Shown: positions 36,629 through 44,640 of the stretch, one piece after another | How the letters are laid out: each line of letters starts with the position of its first letter | How positions within the stretch are numbered: position 1 is the first letter of the stretch | Source of the DNA: an uncultured Faecalibacterium sp. | Lineage (GTDB): Bacteria; Bacillota; Clostridia; Oscillospirales; Ruminococcaceae | Direction of reading: 5' to 3' | Assembly (NCBI GenBank): GCA_934561555.1 | Contig: CAKTGQ010000008.1 | Coordinates: 46,881-110,880 of the forward strand | DNA length: 64,000 nucleotides | Notes under the pieces: generated by a model | What the model saw: the letters and a program-made list of their open reading frames with translations, nothing else | Told to the model about the DNA's origin: nothing | Database searches by the model: none | Made by a program: the position numbers and the translations under genes

Positions 36629-36690
36629 GCATTCTTGCGTTCCATGGTAATCTTCCATGCAATGCAGTCTGCCCCGCCAAGTAGTTCAAG
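36616..36690 (-). pseudogene. Remnant of a second small hydrophobic toxin gene
   Basis: Minus-strand frame reads ELLGGADCIAWKITMERKNAKKD then TGA. LLGGA, the W/Q-IT block and the Lys-rich tail align with the intact toxin at 36832-36942, but the N-terminal half and start are missing where promoter P2 now stands. Confidence 0.6.
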
Positions 36691-36704
36691 CCGGTTTGCC
36701 GCGC

Positions 36705-36733
36705 TTGACATTCTACATTGGAACGTGTATAAT
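36705..36733 (+). promoter_or_regulatory. Consensus promoter P2 of the antitoxin RNA
   Basis: TTGACA, 17 bases, TATAAT; near-identical to P1, 318 bases apart. Confidence 0.88.
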
Positions 36734-36739
36734 GAAAAT

Positions 36740-36846
36740 ACAAAAGGCGCTGGCCCTGCAAACGGCTAACTCCTTACCATACTAGATCAAAAGAAAAATG
36801 ACCGTTCAGGATTGGGAGTCACTGAGGGCGGTCATTTTTTCTTTTT
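36740..36846 (+). ncRNA. Candidate type I antitoxin RNA
   Basis: About 105-base transcript from P2 to the hairpin AAAAATGACCG / CGGTCATTTTTT (36794-36840). It contains no gene. It converges on the toxin gene and overlaps its last codons and the shared terminator, the 3'-overlap arrangement of txpA/ratA- and bsrG/SR4-type systems. Confidence 0.65.
36794..36846. terminator. Shared bidirectional terminator of toxin and antitoxin RNAs
   Basis: AATGACCG .. CGGTCATT stem with T runs on both strands (TTTTTTCTTTTT plus; TTTTTCTTTT minus). Confidence 0.85.
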
Positions 36847-36942
36847 ATCATCACTGTGTGATACAGCCCATGTGATCTGAAAGGTAATGTAAATTGCCCC
36901 GCCAAGCAGCGTGAGCAGCAATACGACCTGTTCAAACGTCAT
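36832..36942 (-). CDS. Small hydrophobic toxin, type I (holin-like) candidate
   Basis: 36 residues: MTFEQVVLLLTLLGGAIYIT, then FQITWAVSHSDDKKKK. One membrane helix with a Lys-rich tail, the build of TxpA/BsrG/Fst-like type I toxins often annotated as putative holin-like toxin. Ribosome site GAAGGGGGG before the ATG at 36942. A long leader (about 150 bases) from a promoter at 37097-37125 is also typical. The antisense RNA from P2 overlaps its 3' end. The locus splits sigE from sigG. Expected action is at the cell membrane. Toxicity is inferred from build and arrangement only. Confidence 0.75.
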   Translation of the reverse strand: MTFEQVVLLLTLLGGAIYITFQITWAVSHSDDKKKK

Positions 36943-37096
36943 GACGCATCCCCCCTTCCCGCCCTTAAGCGTCCGGGGAGAAACGAGATCTCAAAGAAAA
37001 AATTCGCTCTTACCCGGCACTCAGGTACCGGTAAAGAGTATAGCCGCCTGCGTTTGTGGGCACAGCGCCTGATGGACGGCTTGCGCCGCCAGTCAC

Positions 37097-37125
37097 AGCA
37101 TACCATAAAATTACAGGTTTGTCTA
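37097..37125 (-). promoter_or_regulatory. Promoter of the toxin mRNA
   Basis: On the minus strand: TAGACA, 17 bases, TATGCT; transcript start near 37090. Confidence 0.5.
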
Positions 37126-37132
37126 TAATGCG

Positions 37133-37168
37133 CCCCTCTTTTGCGGAGGGGCGCTCAATTTTTTCCAC
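37133..37168 (+). terminator. Hairpin terminator before sigG
   Basis: GCGCCCCTC-TTTTGC-GGAGGGGCGC then TCAATTTTTT. Would stop read-through from the sigE side. Confidence 0.75.
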
Positions 37169-37229
37169 GCATAGCGTCCGGCGCACAGAGCCATACTTCC
37201 GGTAAAGCTAAAAGACCGGGGGCGTTTGG

Positions 37230-37997
37230 ATGTACAACAAGGTGGAGCTATGCGGCGTGAACACGGGGCAGCTGCCTGTGCTGACCGAGGCGGAAAAGCG
37301 GCAGCTGCTCACCCTTGCCCACGCCGGGGACAAGGCTGCCCGGGCGCGGATGGTGGAGGGCAACCTGCGGCTGGTGCTCAGCGTAGTGCAGCGGTTTGCC
37401 CAGCGGGGCGAGAATCTGGACGATCTGTTTCAGGTGGGGTGCATCGGGCTGATCAAAGCCATCGACAACTTCGACCCCGCACAGCCGGTGCGGTTCTCCA
37501 CCTACGGTGTGCCCATGATCATCGGGGAGATCCGGCGGTTTCTGCGGGACAACAACGCCCTGCGGGTAAGCCGCACCCTGCGGGACACCGCCTACCGTGC
37601 CATGCAGGCGCGGGAAACGCTGGAAAAGCAGCTTGGGCGTGAGCCCACCATGGACGAGATCGCCGCCGCAGCGGGGCTTGCCCGGCGCGAGGTGACCGCC
37701 GCGCTGGAATCGGTGGTAGAGCCGCTCAGTCTTGACGAGCCGGTGTACACCGACGGCGGCGATGCCATGTATGTGATCGACCAAGTGCGGGACCCGGACA
37801 GCGAAGAAAGCTGGATCAGCGGGTTGCAGTTCCGGGACACGGTAGCCGCTCTTTCACCCCGGGAAAAGCGCATCATGGAGCTGCGGTATCTGCGCGGCAA
37901 AACGCAGATGGAGGTGGCGCAGGAGATCGGCATCAGTCAGGCGCAGGTAAGCCGGCTGGAAAAAGGCGCCTTGCAGCAGTTCCACACCGGTGGATAA
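37230..37997 (+). CDS. sigG: Sporulation sigma factor sigma-G
   Basis: 255 residues. The N-terminus MYNKVELCGVNTGQLPVLT is diagnostic for sigma-G. Region 2 (NLRLVLSVVQRFAQRGENLDDLFQVGCIGLIKAIDNF), region 3 and region 4 HTH (TQMEVAQEIGISQAQVSRLEKGAL) are intact. Late forespore sigma factor. In spore formers spoIIGA-sigE-sigG are contiguous; here 849 bases carrying the toxin-antitoxin units separate sigE and sigG. Confidence 0.94.
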   Translation: MYNKVELCGVNTGQLPVLTEAEKRQLLTLAHAGDKAARARMVEGNLRLVLSVVQRFAQRGENLDDLFQVGCIGLIKAIDNFDPAQPVRFSTYGVPMIIGEIRRFLRDNNALRVSRTLRDTAYRAMQARETLEKQLGREPTMDEIAAAAGLARREVTAALESVVEPLSLDEPVYTDGGDAMYVIDQVRDPDSEESWISGLQFRDTVAALSPREKRIMELRYLRGKTQMEVAQEIGISQAQVSRLEKGALQQFHTGG

Positions 37998-38031
37998 AAG
38001 CCGTTTGCCGAAAACTGCCGCTCCGCACAAC

Positions 38032-38066
38032 AAAAAAGACCGCTGCGCAGGGCAGTGGTCTTTTTT
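38032..38066. terminator. Bidirectional terminator between sigG and spoIIID
   Basis: AAAAAAGACCGCTGC / GCAGTGGTCTTTTTT; serves both convergent genes. Confidence 0.9.
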
Positions 38067-38070
38067 GGCT

Positions 38071-38319
38071 TTAGCGGCGGCTGTATCTGCGCCGGGTGGC
38101 AGCCCCGCCCCGCAGGTGACGCTCGGCCTTGTTGCGCGCCAACACGGCACGCACCTGCCCGTACAGTGCCGGGCTGATGCTGCGCAGCCGCACGGCAACG
38201 TCCTTGTGCACGGTGGACTTGCTGCACCCGAACGCAGCCGCCGCTGCCCGCACCGTGGCGTTGTGGGCGGCAATATATTCGCCCAACTGCACGGCACGCT
38301 GTTCCGGATCGGCTTTCAT
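38071..38319 (-). CDS. spoIIID: Sporulation transcription factor SpoIIID
   Basis: 82 residues from the ATG at 38319 (ribosome site GGAGGCGGG). The HTH block VRAAAAAFGCSKSTVHKDVAVRL and the C-terminal HLRGGAATRRRYSRR match SpoIIID. It adjusts sigma-E-dependent gene expression in the mother cell. The open frame extends 85 codons upstream through the thiT promoter and riboswitch, so the longer form is not real. Confidence 0.92.
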   Translation of the reverse strand: MKADPEQRAVQLGEYIAAHNATVRAAAAAFGCSKSTVHKDVAVRLRSISPALYGQVRAVLARNKAERHLRGGAATRRRYSRR

Positions 38320-38392
38320 ATCCCGCCTCCCTGCGTTCCAGCTTTGCAATGGTATAACATACGCGCCGCCGGGGCGGATTATGTCTGCGGGC

Positions 38393-38421
38393 TTGACTTT
38401 TTGTCCCCCGGCGCGTATACT
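38393..38421 (+). promoter_or_regulatory. Promoter of the riboswitch-thiT transcript
   Basis: TTGACT, 17 bases, TATACT, about 15 bases before the riboswitch. Confidence 0.8.
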
Positions 38422-38437
38422 GTGGGCGGACATAAAA

Positions 38438-38520
38438 ACAGGGGCGCCGTATGGCTGAGATCCGCATAGCGCGGAGTACCCTTTACCTGATCCGGGCAAT
38501 GCCGGCGTAGGGAGTTTGCG
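38438..38520 (+). ncRNA. TPP riboswitch (THI element)
   Basis: Conserved GGGGCGCC, GGCTGAGA, ACCCTTTACCTGATCCGGG, and CAATGCCGGCGTAGGGA blocks in order. Senses thiamine pyrophosphate and controls thiT downstream, probably through the terminator hairpin at 38549-38585. Confidence 0.95.
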
Positions 38521-38548
38521 GAACTGTCCAGTACGTTCAACAAACCTC

Positions 38549-38585
38549 CATGCGTCTGCTGCCAGCAGGCGCATTTTGTTTTTGT
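38549..38585 (+). terminator. Riboswitch-controlled terminator
   Basis: TGCGTCTGCTG / CAGGCGCA stem followed by TTTTGTTTTTG, between the aptamer and thiT. Confidence 0.75.
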
Positions 38586-38615
38586 GTACTATTATGAGAG
38601 AGGAATCTTTTCATC

Positions 38616-39182
38616 ATGTCCAAAACCTATTCCAAGACCCGTATTCTGGTGGAATGCGCCCTGATGATCGCCATTGGCACGGTGCTTTCCAACATCAAGT
38701 TCTTCACCATGCCCAACGGCGGCAGCATCACCCTGCTGAGCATGCTGCCCTTTGTGCTGGTGTCCTTCCGCCACGGCGCAAAGTGGGGTCTGTTCACCGG
38801 TTTCGTGAACGCCTGCCTGCAAATGATGCTGGGCTTCTGGGCTCCCCCCACGCCCACCTTTATCTACTTCCTCGGCGAGGTGCTGCTGGACTATGTGCTG
38901 GCCTTTATGGCACTGGGTCTGGCCGAGCTGTTCGCCCGCCCCTTCAAGAACCGCACCGTTGGCGTGGCCGTGGGCACCTTTGCTGCCGGCTTCCTGCGCT
39001 TTATGTGCAGCTTCTTGTCCGGCGTGCTGATCTGGGGCAACCTGACCGATGGTCTGGCCGCATGGACTTACAGCCTGACCTACAATGGCAGTTATATGCT
39101 GCCCGAGACCCTGCTCACCATGGTTGCCGCCGTGCTGCTGTGCCGCGTGGCCCCGCAGATCTTCGACCGTCAGGCACGCTAA
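38616..39182 (+). CDS. thiT: ECF transporter thiamine-binding component ThiT
   Basis: 188 residues with six membrane segments. Conserved ThiT features: GSITLLSMLPFVLVSFRHG, E-VLLDY, and the aromatic thiamine pocket near GNLTDGLAAWTYSLTYNGSYMLPE. It is the substrate-specific S component and needs a shared EcfAAT module encoded elsewhere. The TPP riboswitch upstream confirms the substrate. Confidence 0.94.
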   Translation: MSKTYSKTRILVECALMIAIGTVLSNIKFFTMPNGGSITLLSMLPFVLVSFRHGAKWGLFTGFVNACLQMMLGFWAPPTPTFIYFLGEVLLDYVLAFMALGLAELFARPFKNRTVGVAVGTFAAGFLRFMCSFLSGVLIWGNLTDGLAAWTYSLTYNGSYMLPETLLTMVAAVLLCRVAPQIFDRQAR

Positions 39183-39220
39183 GGCGTAGTTTTTTCAAAA
39201 AGAGTTCTCCCCCGCTTCCC

Positions 39221-39257
39221 GATCCCCGCCGGGCACATGCCCTGCGGGGATCTTTTG
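39221..39257 (+). terminator. Terminator after thiT
   Basis: GATCCCCGC(C)GGGCA / TGCCCTGCGGGGATC then TTTTGC. Confidence 0.85.
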
Positions 39258-39279
39258 CTGCAATTTTTTCAAAAAACTG

Positions 39280-39308
39280 TTGACAAGTGTCCCTGTGGCT
39301 GGTATAAT
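39280..39308 (+). promoter_or_regulatory. Promoter of the tRNA-Ala region
   Basis: TTGACA, 17 bases, TATAAT; first RNA encountered is the tRNA remnant at 39342. Confidence 0.85.
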
Positions 39309-39341
39309 TACAAACGTCGTCAGGAACAAGGCCAAACATCT

Positions 39342-39390
39342 GGGGGTTTAGCTCAGCTGGGAGCCCAAGCAGTGCGCTCACGCACCCCCA
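39342..39390 (+). pseudogene. tRNA-Ala remnant
   Basis: Its first 22 bases (GGGGGTTTAGCTCAGCTGGGAG) match the 5' end of the intact tRNA-Ala at 39462 except for one base, then the anticodon and T arms are lost. ACCCCCA near the end can still pair with the acceptor 5' strand. Confidence 0.65.
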
Positions 39391-39461
39391 CGACTGAACT
39401 TCATAAAACGTTTCTTGTTTGAGCATCTCTTTTCCAGAGGTTTCCACTTCTGGAAAATTAT

Positions 39462-39537
<76 letters not shown>

Positions 39538-39557
39538 TTGGCTCAAATAAGAGTTAC

Positions 39558-39595
39558 AAACACCGTTGATTTCAAATCGAAGTCAACGGTGTTTT
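39558..39595. terminator. Terminator between tRNA-Ala and the recombinase
   Basis: AACACCGTTGA-TTTCAAATCGAAG-TCAACGGTGTT with TTTTGTGTTT on the plus strand; convergent genes on both sides. Confidence 0.8.
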
Positions 39596-39603
39596 TGTGT
39601 TTG

Positions 39604-41217
39604 TCAGAAAGCAAGTTCATCTCTATTCTCCAAATACTGTGCAAGATCAAAGTTGAAGTCCACATGGATTTGGTATCCGCGATAAACTTCTACCCTGCGG
39701 ATAAGCTGGCTGACGATCATCTTTTTTGCTTCAAAGCTGGCACTATCGTACAGGTCTGCGTAAGAGATCAATTCTTCGTACAGCTGCGATACATTTGCCA
39801 TCAATTCAGCGTTTCGCTCCAGTTCTGCACTGGCTTCTTCACACAGAGTTTCCAACTCCGTGTGCTTCTTTTCCTGTGCTGCGATCATCTCGGCAAGAGT
39901 GTCTTTCGGAAAAGCACTCTCCCCTTTGATTACAGCCAGAATCTCAGTTTTTAAGGCGAGCAAGTCTTTTTCGGCCTTGTCGCGTTCTGCTTGAAGGGCT
40001 TGCAGATGGTTCTTGCGCTCCGCAGTTTCCTTCGCATAGCGGCTGGTGATAAGCTGCTCTTTTGGGATACCTCTCAAGCGGGAGAAAATCTGGCGAACCA
40101 TCTTGTCGATGATCTCATCCAGAATGTGCATAGTGTAGCCGGTCTGCCCGGTGCAATCCGTCTGCTTGCGGAGTTTTCCGTAGCAGGTGTAGCGAATGCG
40201 GAGCGTATCGTCCAGAGTACCATCGGAGAGCTTACGCCATTTCCGGCTGGTCGTCAGGGCGAGCCTTGCACCACAGTGGCCGCAGTAAACGTTATTGGAA
40301 AGCAATGCCTGTCCACGGGTACGAAGAGGAACATGGTGTTCGGCTTCTTCCGCTGCGTGGGCAGAGCGATCTTCCCGGATACGCTGTGCAGCTTCAAACT
40401 CCTCCTGCGGGATGATCTGGAGTTCGGGCATCAATTCGGAGCGGGCATCTCCGCAGCGGAGAACACCCATGTAGGTCAGGTTGCCGACCATTCCTCGCAA
40501 GCTGCCCGGATGCCAGCACTTTCCAGAGCGGGCGCGGTATCCAGCATTGTTCAGATAGGTGGCGATCCGCTGTGCGCCGTAACCCTCGTATACGTATTTA
40601 TCGAAGATTAGTCGAACAACTTCGGCTTCCTGTTCGTTGATATGCAGTTCGTAGAGTTCGTGCTTGCGCTTGTTGATGCGGCCACTTTTCACAAGGTCAT
40701 AACCATACGGCGCACTGCCACCCTTGAAGTGCCCTTCTTCCACAAGCTGCCGCAGGCTGGTACGGGTACGGACAGAAGTTTTTTCGCTTTCGCCGTCCGC
40801 CTGCCAGAAGCGGATGTAGTTCAGCAATTTGTCAGTGTGGTTGTCGAATCGCTGCTCACCCTCTTGGGTACTCCATACCCGGATGCCGTTTCGTACAAAC
40901 CATTCTACGACAAATGGCGTTTCATCTGCGATGCGTCCGATACGGTCGAACATGAACACCAGCAGAATATCAAATTTGCCCTTTCGGGCGTATTCCTTGA
41001 TGATTTGCAGCTTGTCACGGGCTTCTGCGCGGACTTTGTGGCCAGACACGCCTTCTTCTTGTTCTTCATGGACGATGACCCAGCCCTTTGCTTCAGCAAA
41101 CTTGTGACACGCCTTGCGCTGCATGGGAATGTCTGCTTCGTGGTTCGAGTTGAAATCCACCTGTTTGTCAGTGGACACACGGTACAGGCAGCAGACACGG
41201 TTTTTATTTTCAGTCAT
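39604..41217 (-). CDS. Large serine recombinase (TnpX/integrase class)
   Basis: 537 residues. N-terminal resolvase domain with catalytic Ser in LYRVSTDKQ (residue 15), then FDRIGRIADETPF and the E-helix; Recombinase domain (about 160-270: GGSAPYGYDLV, NLTYMGVLRCG); zinc ribbon (CGHCGARL .. YTCYGK .. C, about 315-360); and a C-terminal coiled coil (about 395-480). Cuts and joins att sites for element integration and excision. The position next to tRNA-Ala marks the element end. Confidence 0.93.
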   Translation of the reverse strand: MTENKNRVCCLYRVSTDKQVDFNSNHEADIPMQRKACHKFAEAKGWVIVHEEQEEGVSGHKVRAEARDKLQIIKEYARKGKFDILLVFMFDRIGRIADETPFVVEWFVRNGIRVWSTQEGEQRFDNHTDKLLNYIRFWQADGESEKTSVRTRTSLRQLVEEGHFKGGSAPYGYDLVKSGRINKRKHELYELHINEQEAEVVRLIFDKYVYEGYGAQRIATYLNNAGYRARSGKCWHPGSLRGMVGNLTYMGVLRCGDARSELMPELQIIPQEEFEAAQRIREDRSAHAAEEAEHHVPLRTRGQALLSNNVYCGHCGARLALTTSRKWRKLSDGTLDDTLRIRYTCYGKLRKQTDCTGQTGYTMHILDEIIDKMVRQIFSRLRGIPKEQLITSRYAKETAERKNHLQALQAERDKAEKDLLALKTEILAVIKGESAFPKDTLAEMIAAQEKKHTELETLCEEASAELERNAELMANVSQLYEELISYADLYDSASFEAKKMIVSQLIRRVEVYRGYQIHVDFNFDLAQYLENRDELAF

Positions 41218-41357
41218 AGGGGGTTCCTCACTTTCGCTATAAAAGCGAGGATAAACGATATTCGGTTATCAAAGAACGATTGGTAGTGGTTCATGGATTG
41301 TCCCGAATACCACTGCCATCCTCAGTATAGCGCGTTCTTTTGTCCTCGTCCACGATG

Positions 41358-41543
41358 TCAGCTAGTTGTCTTGGTATAGCTGGTGGCGAGCAGAATGTCA
41401 CGGATACGATCAAAGACACCCGGATTGGGTTCTTTTGCAAAACTGAGAACGACAGGATAACCGTTAATAACGGTGTAACGGCGATTGGGGTCATCGTTGG
41501 TCACAGGAATATTGCCTGCGACCTGCGAAAACTTATCGACCAT
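41358..41543 (-). CDS. tnpW: TnpW-like small transposon protein
   Basis: 61 residues: VAGNIPVTNDDPNRRYTVIN is characteristic, from memory, of the TnpW proteins encoded beside TnpX recombinases. Begins MVDKFSQ; upstream sequence has GGAGTGATGATAC, a usable ribosome site. Function unknown; always close to the recombinase, 140 bases upstream of it here. Confidence 0.75.
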   Translation of the reverse strand: MVDKFSQVAGNIPVTNDDPNRRYTVINGYPVVLSFAKEPNPGVFDRIRDILLATSYTKTTS

Positions 41544-41632
41544 TGTATCATCACTCCTATATATTATAATTTTTAATATGTAACAATGGGCACCTGCTGC
41601 TTGCAGATGCCCATTGGCTGAGAAAATATGTT

Positions 41633-42454
41633 TTAGAACTTCATCGGCAGAGCATCCTTACGGCCCTTACCGTTGTAGGCCATATAGATGGGGAAAACGT
41701 ATTTCTTCCATCCGGGCAATTTGGCGGGATTATCCCTTCCAACACGATAGATTTCCATGGGATGGACGCTGCCCAGCGCACGGACGAGCCGTTCTTCGCT
41801 GAACTCACCATGATACAGTTCCACGAAGTGCATCACGCCCCGCAGGACAGATGCACGGAACGAATCGGGCTTACCGTCCCATGCAGCCACGATCAGCCGC
41901 AGGGATTCGCAGTAGATTTTCTCGCCCATCTGGTTGTACAACTTGAGAGCGGTACCCACGCAGCTGATGCGGTAATCGCTCAGCTGCAGGCTGTCGTAAT
42001 TGAACGCCAGCCCCACCCGATTGGTGGCTGCGAGAAACGCTCTGGAAGGAGCATCGCCGCCCACGACCTTGGCGCGCAGCTTGATGCCGGCAGTAAGCGG
42101 TGCGGAGTGACCGTTCTGTTCAGCAAAGAACAGGGCTTCCTGCTCCATCGTCAGGCCGGTGTAGACCTTACAGAGAATCGGCAGGTCTTTGCCGCCGTTA
42201 CGGAGGATGCGCCCCTCGATAGTGTGCTGACCGTCCACCACATAATACTTACCGTTGCGGAAACTGACCTTCGGCTCGTTGGCGATATACTCGTTGAAGT
42301 CGGCAGCAATCAGTTCCACCTGACTGCGATGTACTCGCCGCTGATAGACCTCACGAGGATAGATCAGCTTACTACTGTGAATCACCATCATCTGGTAAGG
42401 CGGGGTGATATTGAAAGAAGCGGCAAAATTGTTCGTGTCGTTTTTCAGGCGCAT
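41633..42454 (-). CDS. ParB/DGQHR-like protein (DUF6551 type)
   Basis: 273 residues from the ATG at 42454 behind AAGGAGG. The central motif YYVVDGQHTIEGRILRNGG resembles the ParB/DndB-like nuclease fold (DGQHR), followed by a helical C-terminal half. From memory it fits the DUF6551 family common in clostridial mobile elements. It overlaps the end of the PemK-like gene by 10 bases, so the pair is coupled. Role not established; plasmid or element maintenance is a guess. Confidence 0.75.
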   Translation of the reverse strand: MRLKNDTNNFAASFNITPPYQMMVIHSSKLIYPREVYQRRVHRSQVELIAADFNEYIANEPKVSFRNGKYYVVDGQHTIEGRILRNGGKDLPILCKVYTGLTMEQEALFFAEQNGHSAPLTAGIKLRAKVVGGDAPSRAFLAATNRVGLAFNYDSLQLSDYRISCVGTALKLYNQMGEKIYCESLRLIVAAWDGKPDSFRASVLRGVMHFVELYHGEFSEERLVRALGSVHPMEIYRVGRDNPAKLPGWKKYVFPIYMAYNGKGRKDALPMKF

Positions 42455-43116
42455 CGCATTTCCTCCTTGATTCGCCAAATGTATTTTTCGGCTTCGGTCA
42501 AAATCTCAGCCACCTGCTTCTTACGCTTTGGGCTGGTGAGAAGGCTGGGATTGAAGGTGAAGCTGTATTCGAGCCGCTGGATCATGGCATGAACAGCGGA
42601 TTGCAGTTCGGTGTATAACATCATTTCTTCGACCGTCTCTGCGTCCTCAAAATCGGATTTGATGGGCGTATAGGGATAAACGGGCGGCTTACCGTCAACC
42701 ACTTCAGGCGGCGCGTAAGCCGTTGCAGAGCGGATGATAGGTTTGAGCTTCTGGATACTCCCCATCGGGTTCAGGGCAAGGCTGATCTTTACGGCATCAT
42801 CGACCCGGCTCATTTCTTCCGGGGTGAGGTGTCCGGCAAAATTCTGGACACGGCTCTTGTCGATGGTGAAGATCTGTTCGGCCTGAACAATGGATGGCTC
42901 CAGCTTTTCCGGTTCCACCAGACAATGAGTCGGCTGTGCAGCTTTCTTTTCTGTCTTACTTGTCAAAGTCGCAACGATCAAAGTCGGTGAATGGGTGTTT
43001 CCTACATCGTTTTGCAGGATGACCGCAGGGCGGGTTCCGTTTTGTTCGGAACCTGTGCTGCTGTCAAGTCGGACGAAGTAGATGTCTCCGCGTTGGAATT
43101 TCAAAGTAGATTCCAA
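42445..43116 (-). CDS. PemK/MazF-like protein with C-terminal extension
   Basis: 223 residues. Residues 7-110 form a PemK/MazF domain (QRGDIYFVRLDSSTGSEQNG, RPAVILQND, TLIVATLTS), an mRNA-interferase fold. The C-terminal 110 residues are extra and not recognised. Start taken as TTG at 43116, nine bases after ACGGAGG; a GTG at 43158 sits too close to its Shine-Dalgarno. No classic antitoxin gene (MazE/PemI) is adjacent; instead it is coupled to the DUF6551-like gene. Confidence 0.75.
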   Translation of the reverse strand: MESTLKFQRGDIYFVRLDSSTGSEQNGTRPAVILQNDVGNTHSPTLIVATLTSKTEKKAAQPTHCLVEPEKLEPSIVQAEQIFTIDKSRVQNFAGHLTPEEMSRVDDAVKISLALNPMGSIQKLKPIIRSATAYAPPEVVDGKPPVYPYTPIKSDFEDAETVEEMMLYTELQSAVHAMIQRLEYSFTFNPSLLTSPKRKKQVAEILTEAEKYIWRIKEEMRCA

Positions 43117-43143
43117 ATTGCGAAACCTCCGTTTGGATATGTA

Positions 43144-43178
43144 AGAAACCCACTGCACCTCCTAGGCAGCGGGTTTCT
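43144..43178. terminator. Hairpin between the 75-residue protein and the PemK-like gene
   Basis: AGAAACCCACTGC / GCAGCGGGTTTCT dyad; short T content, so it may be an attenuator rather than a full stop. Confidence 0.5.
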
Positions 43179-43251
43179 GTTGAAGTATGGGAACAATTCT
43201 TTTTATACGATACACATCATCTCCTTCGATGACTGAGATAAAGCACCGGTA

Positions 43252-43479
43252 TCAACGGTGCATTACAACATAATCGTAACCACGCCGGGTCTGACAGACA
43301 GTGCAAGTGTCCATGCTGTTGTCTGCACTCGGCACGATAGCAATTTTGAAAGCCTTGGCTTCTACGAAATGTCGCAGACAGGTTGCACAGAGGGTTCGGA
43401 TGGACTTGATCATTTCCGGGGTCAGTTCCATCTCCTCATAAATTTCCTGTTCGCGCACCGTAGGATTCAACTCGCCCAT
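43252..43479 (-). CDS. Small Cys-rich protein
   Basis: 75 residues with two CxxC pairs (LCATC, CTVC), suggesting a zinc site. Ribosome site GGAGG nine bases before the ATG supports it. Not recognised; small zinc proteins of this kind are frequent in clostridial elements. Confidence 0.65.
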   Translation of the reverse strand: MGELNPTVREQEIYEEMELTPEMIKSIRTLCATCLRHFVEAKAFKIAIVPSADNSMDTCTVCQTRRGYDYVVMHR

Positions 43480-43835
43480 TTGAGTAGTCCTCCGTGTTAG
43501 TAAAGGTGATTAGCGGATAAATATGTAAAAGAACAGGAGTGACCGGAGACCGAAAACAGCATCCGATCACTCCTGATAAAATATGTTCAGGTCTCGCATA
43601 TTCGCCCTCGGCTCCCTGCGAGTGGGGAATCATTCGGCAGCGGATTTGTACCGCTTCATTGGCATCTCAGCCACCCCGCCTACATTCTGACCGGGCCGCG
43701 AATTACGGAAGTATCATTATCAAAGTACCGAACAACTGAACTCTTCAATTTTCAAGGTTCGTGAGTGTGGACGTTTTGCCAGCGGCAGGAGCCGCTTTTG
43801 AAATTGTCCCCTCACTTGGTAGGCATCGAAAATGG
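43480..43835. other. Intergenic stretch of 356 bases, one hairpin
   Basis: Holds a dyad CAGGAGTGACCGG / CGATCACTCCTG at 43529-43576 and otherwise nothing I can assign. Short frames here have no ribosome sites. Confidence 0.45.
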
Positions 43836-44327
43836 TCATTCTACACCCTGAAAATAAAAGTTCTTCAAAAAATTAGTGATTTTCAAAATTCGCTTGCTTA
43901 TATTTTGCTGCGCAATGCGATACACTTTCGATAATTCAACAGTGTTATAACCCTCATAAACATACAAGGTTAAAATTTCCAAGTCCTCATCGTCCAGATT
44001 TTCGAGAGCAAAGAGTAATTTTTCATCTTCAATCCCTCCAATCCATGTAAAGCGGCTCTTGGTTTCGTGGTAGTGTTCGGTAATGGAAATGGCTTCTTGA
44101 TACTTGTTCATAAGGGGCGAATAGGATTCTTCGCCCTGCTCAAAGGAAGGGGCGGCAATCTCCTGCGTATGGTTCTGGTAAGAACGCGCGGCATTGAAAA
44201 CAGACCAGTCATACTCATACATTGCCCGAATTGCTTCGCTGCTCATACCAGCGTCCTCATACTGTTTGCGAATAATAGTCCACTGACGGTCAAAGTTCTT
44301 CTTTTCCAAGCCATAGTTGAAGCCCAT
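43836..44327 (-). CDS. Sigma factor-like HTH protein
   Basis: 163 residues from MGFNYGLEKKNF (ATG 44327, ribosome site GGAGG). The C-terminal 60 residues form a sigma region 4-like HTH (LENLDDEDLEILTLYVYEGYNTVELSKVYRIAQQNISKRI); no region 2 is seen. Homologues are common regulators in Firmicute conjugative elements. The open frame continues 61 codons upstream without a ribosome site. It is the first gene after the putative BTAD-controlled promoter. Confidence 0.8.
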   Translation of the reverse strand: MGFNYGLEKKNFDRQWTIIRKQYEDAGMSSEAIRAMYEYDWSVFNAARSYQNHTQEIAAPSFEQGEESYSPLMNKYQEAISITEHYHETKSRFTWIGGIEDEKLLFALENLDDEDLEILTLYVYEGYNTVELSKVYRIAQQNISKRILKITNFLKNFYFQGVE

Positions 44328-44640
44328 GTTAAACCTCCATATTTTCGATAAAGCGTGAAAAGTCGAAAATTCGGAGTTACTAGGGATACCGTGCGGCCAG
44401 TTCCAGCCACGAAAAATGGGCAAAAAGAAACATGAAGTGTCCTTTCCGCCGGATGCGGAGGTTGAGGACACTTCACTGTGTGACAGCTTGCGGGCTTTTC
44501 TTGGCAACAAAAAAGAGATGCACTAAAGAAAAGGGTACCGACACTGTTTTCCATCCGAGAATGGAAAGCGGTATAAGTATCCTCGGCCTTTAATGCATCT
44601 CAGGCTTCGATATGTTTTTGTTCCGACGCATCGAAGCCTA
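44328..44640. other. Untranslated stretch upstream of the sigma-like gene
   Basis: 313 bases with short dyads (for example GGACACTTCACTGTGTGACAG) and no supported gene. With the promoter at 44696 it would be a leader of about 360 bases. Confidence 0.4.

Noticed and set aside
43436..43633. 65-residue minus-strand frame upstream of the Cys-rich protein
   Set aside because: No ribosome site; overlaps the real small gene start and a hairpin.
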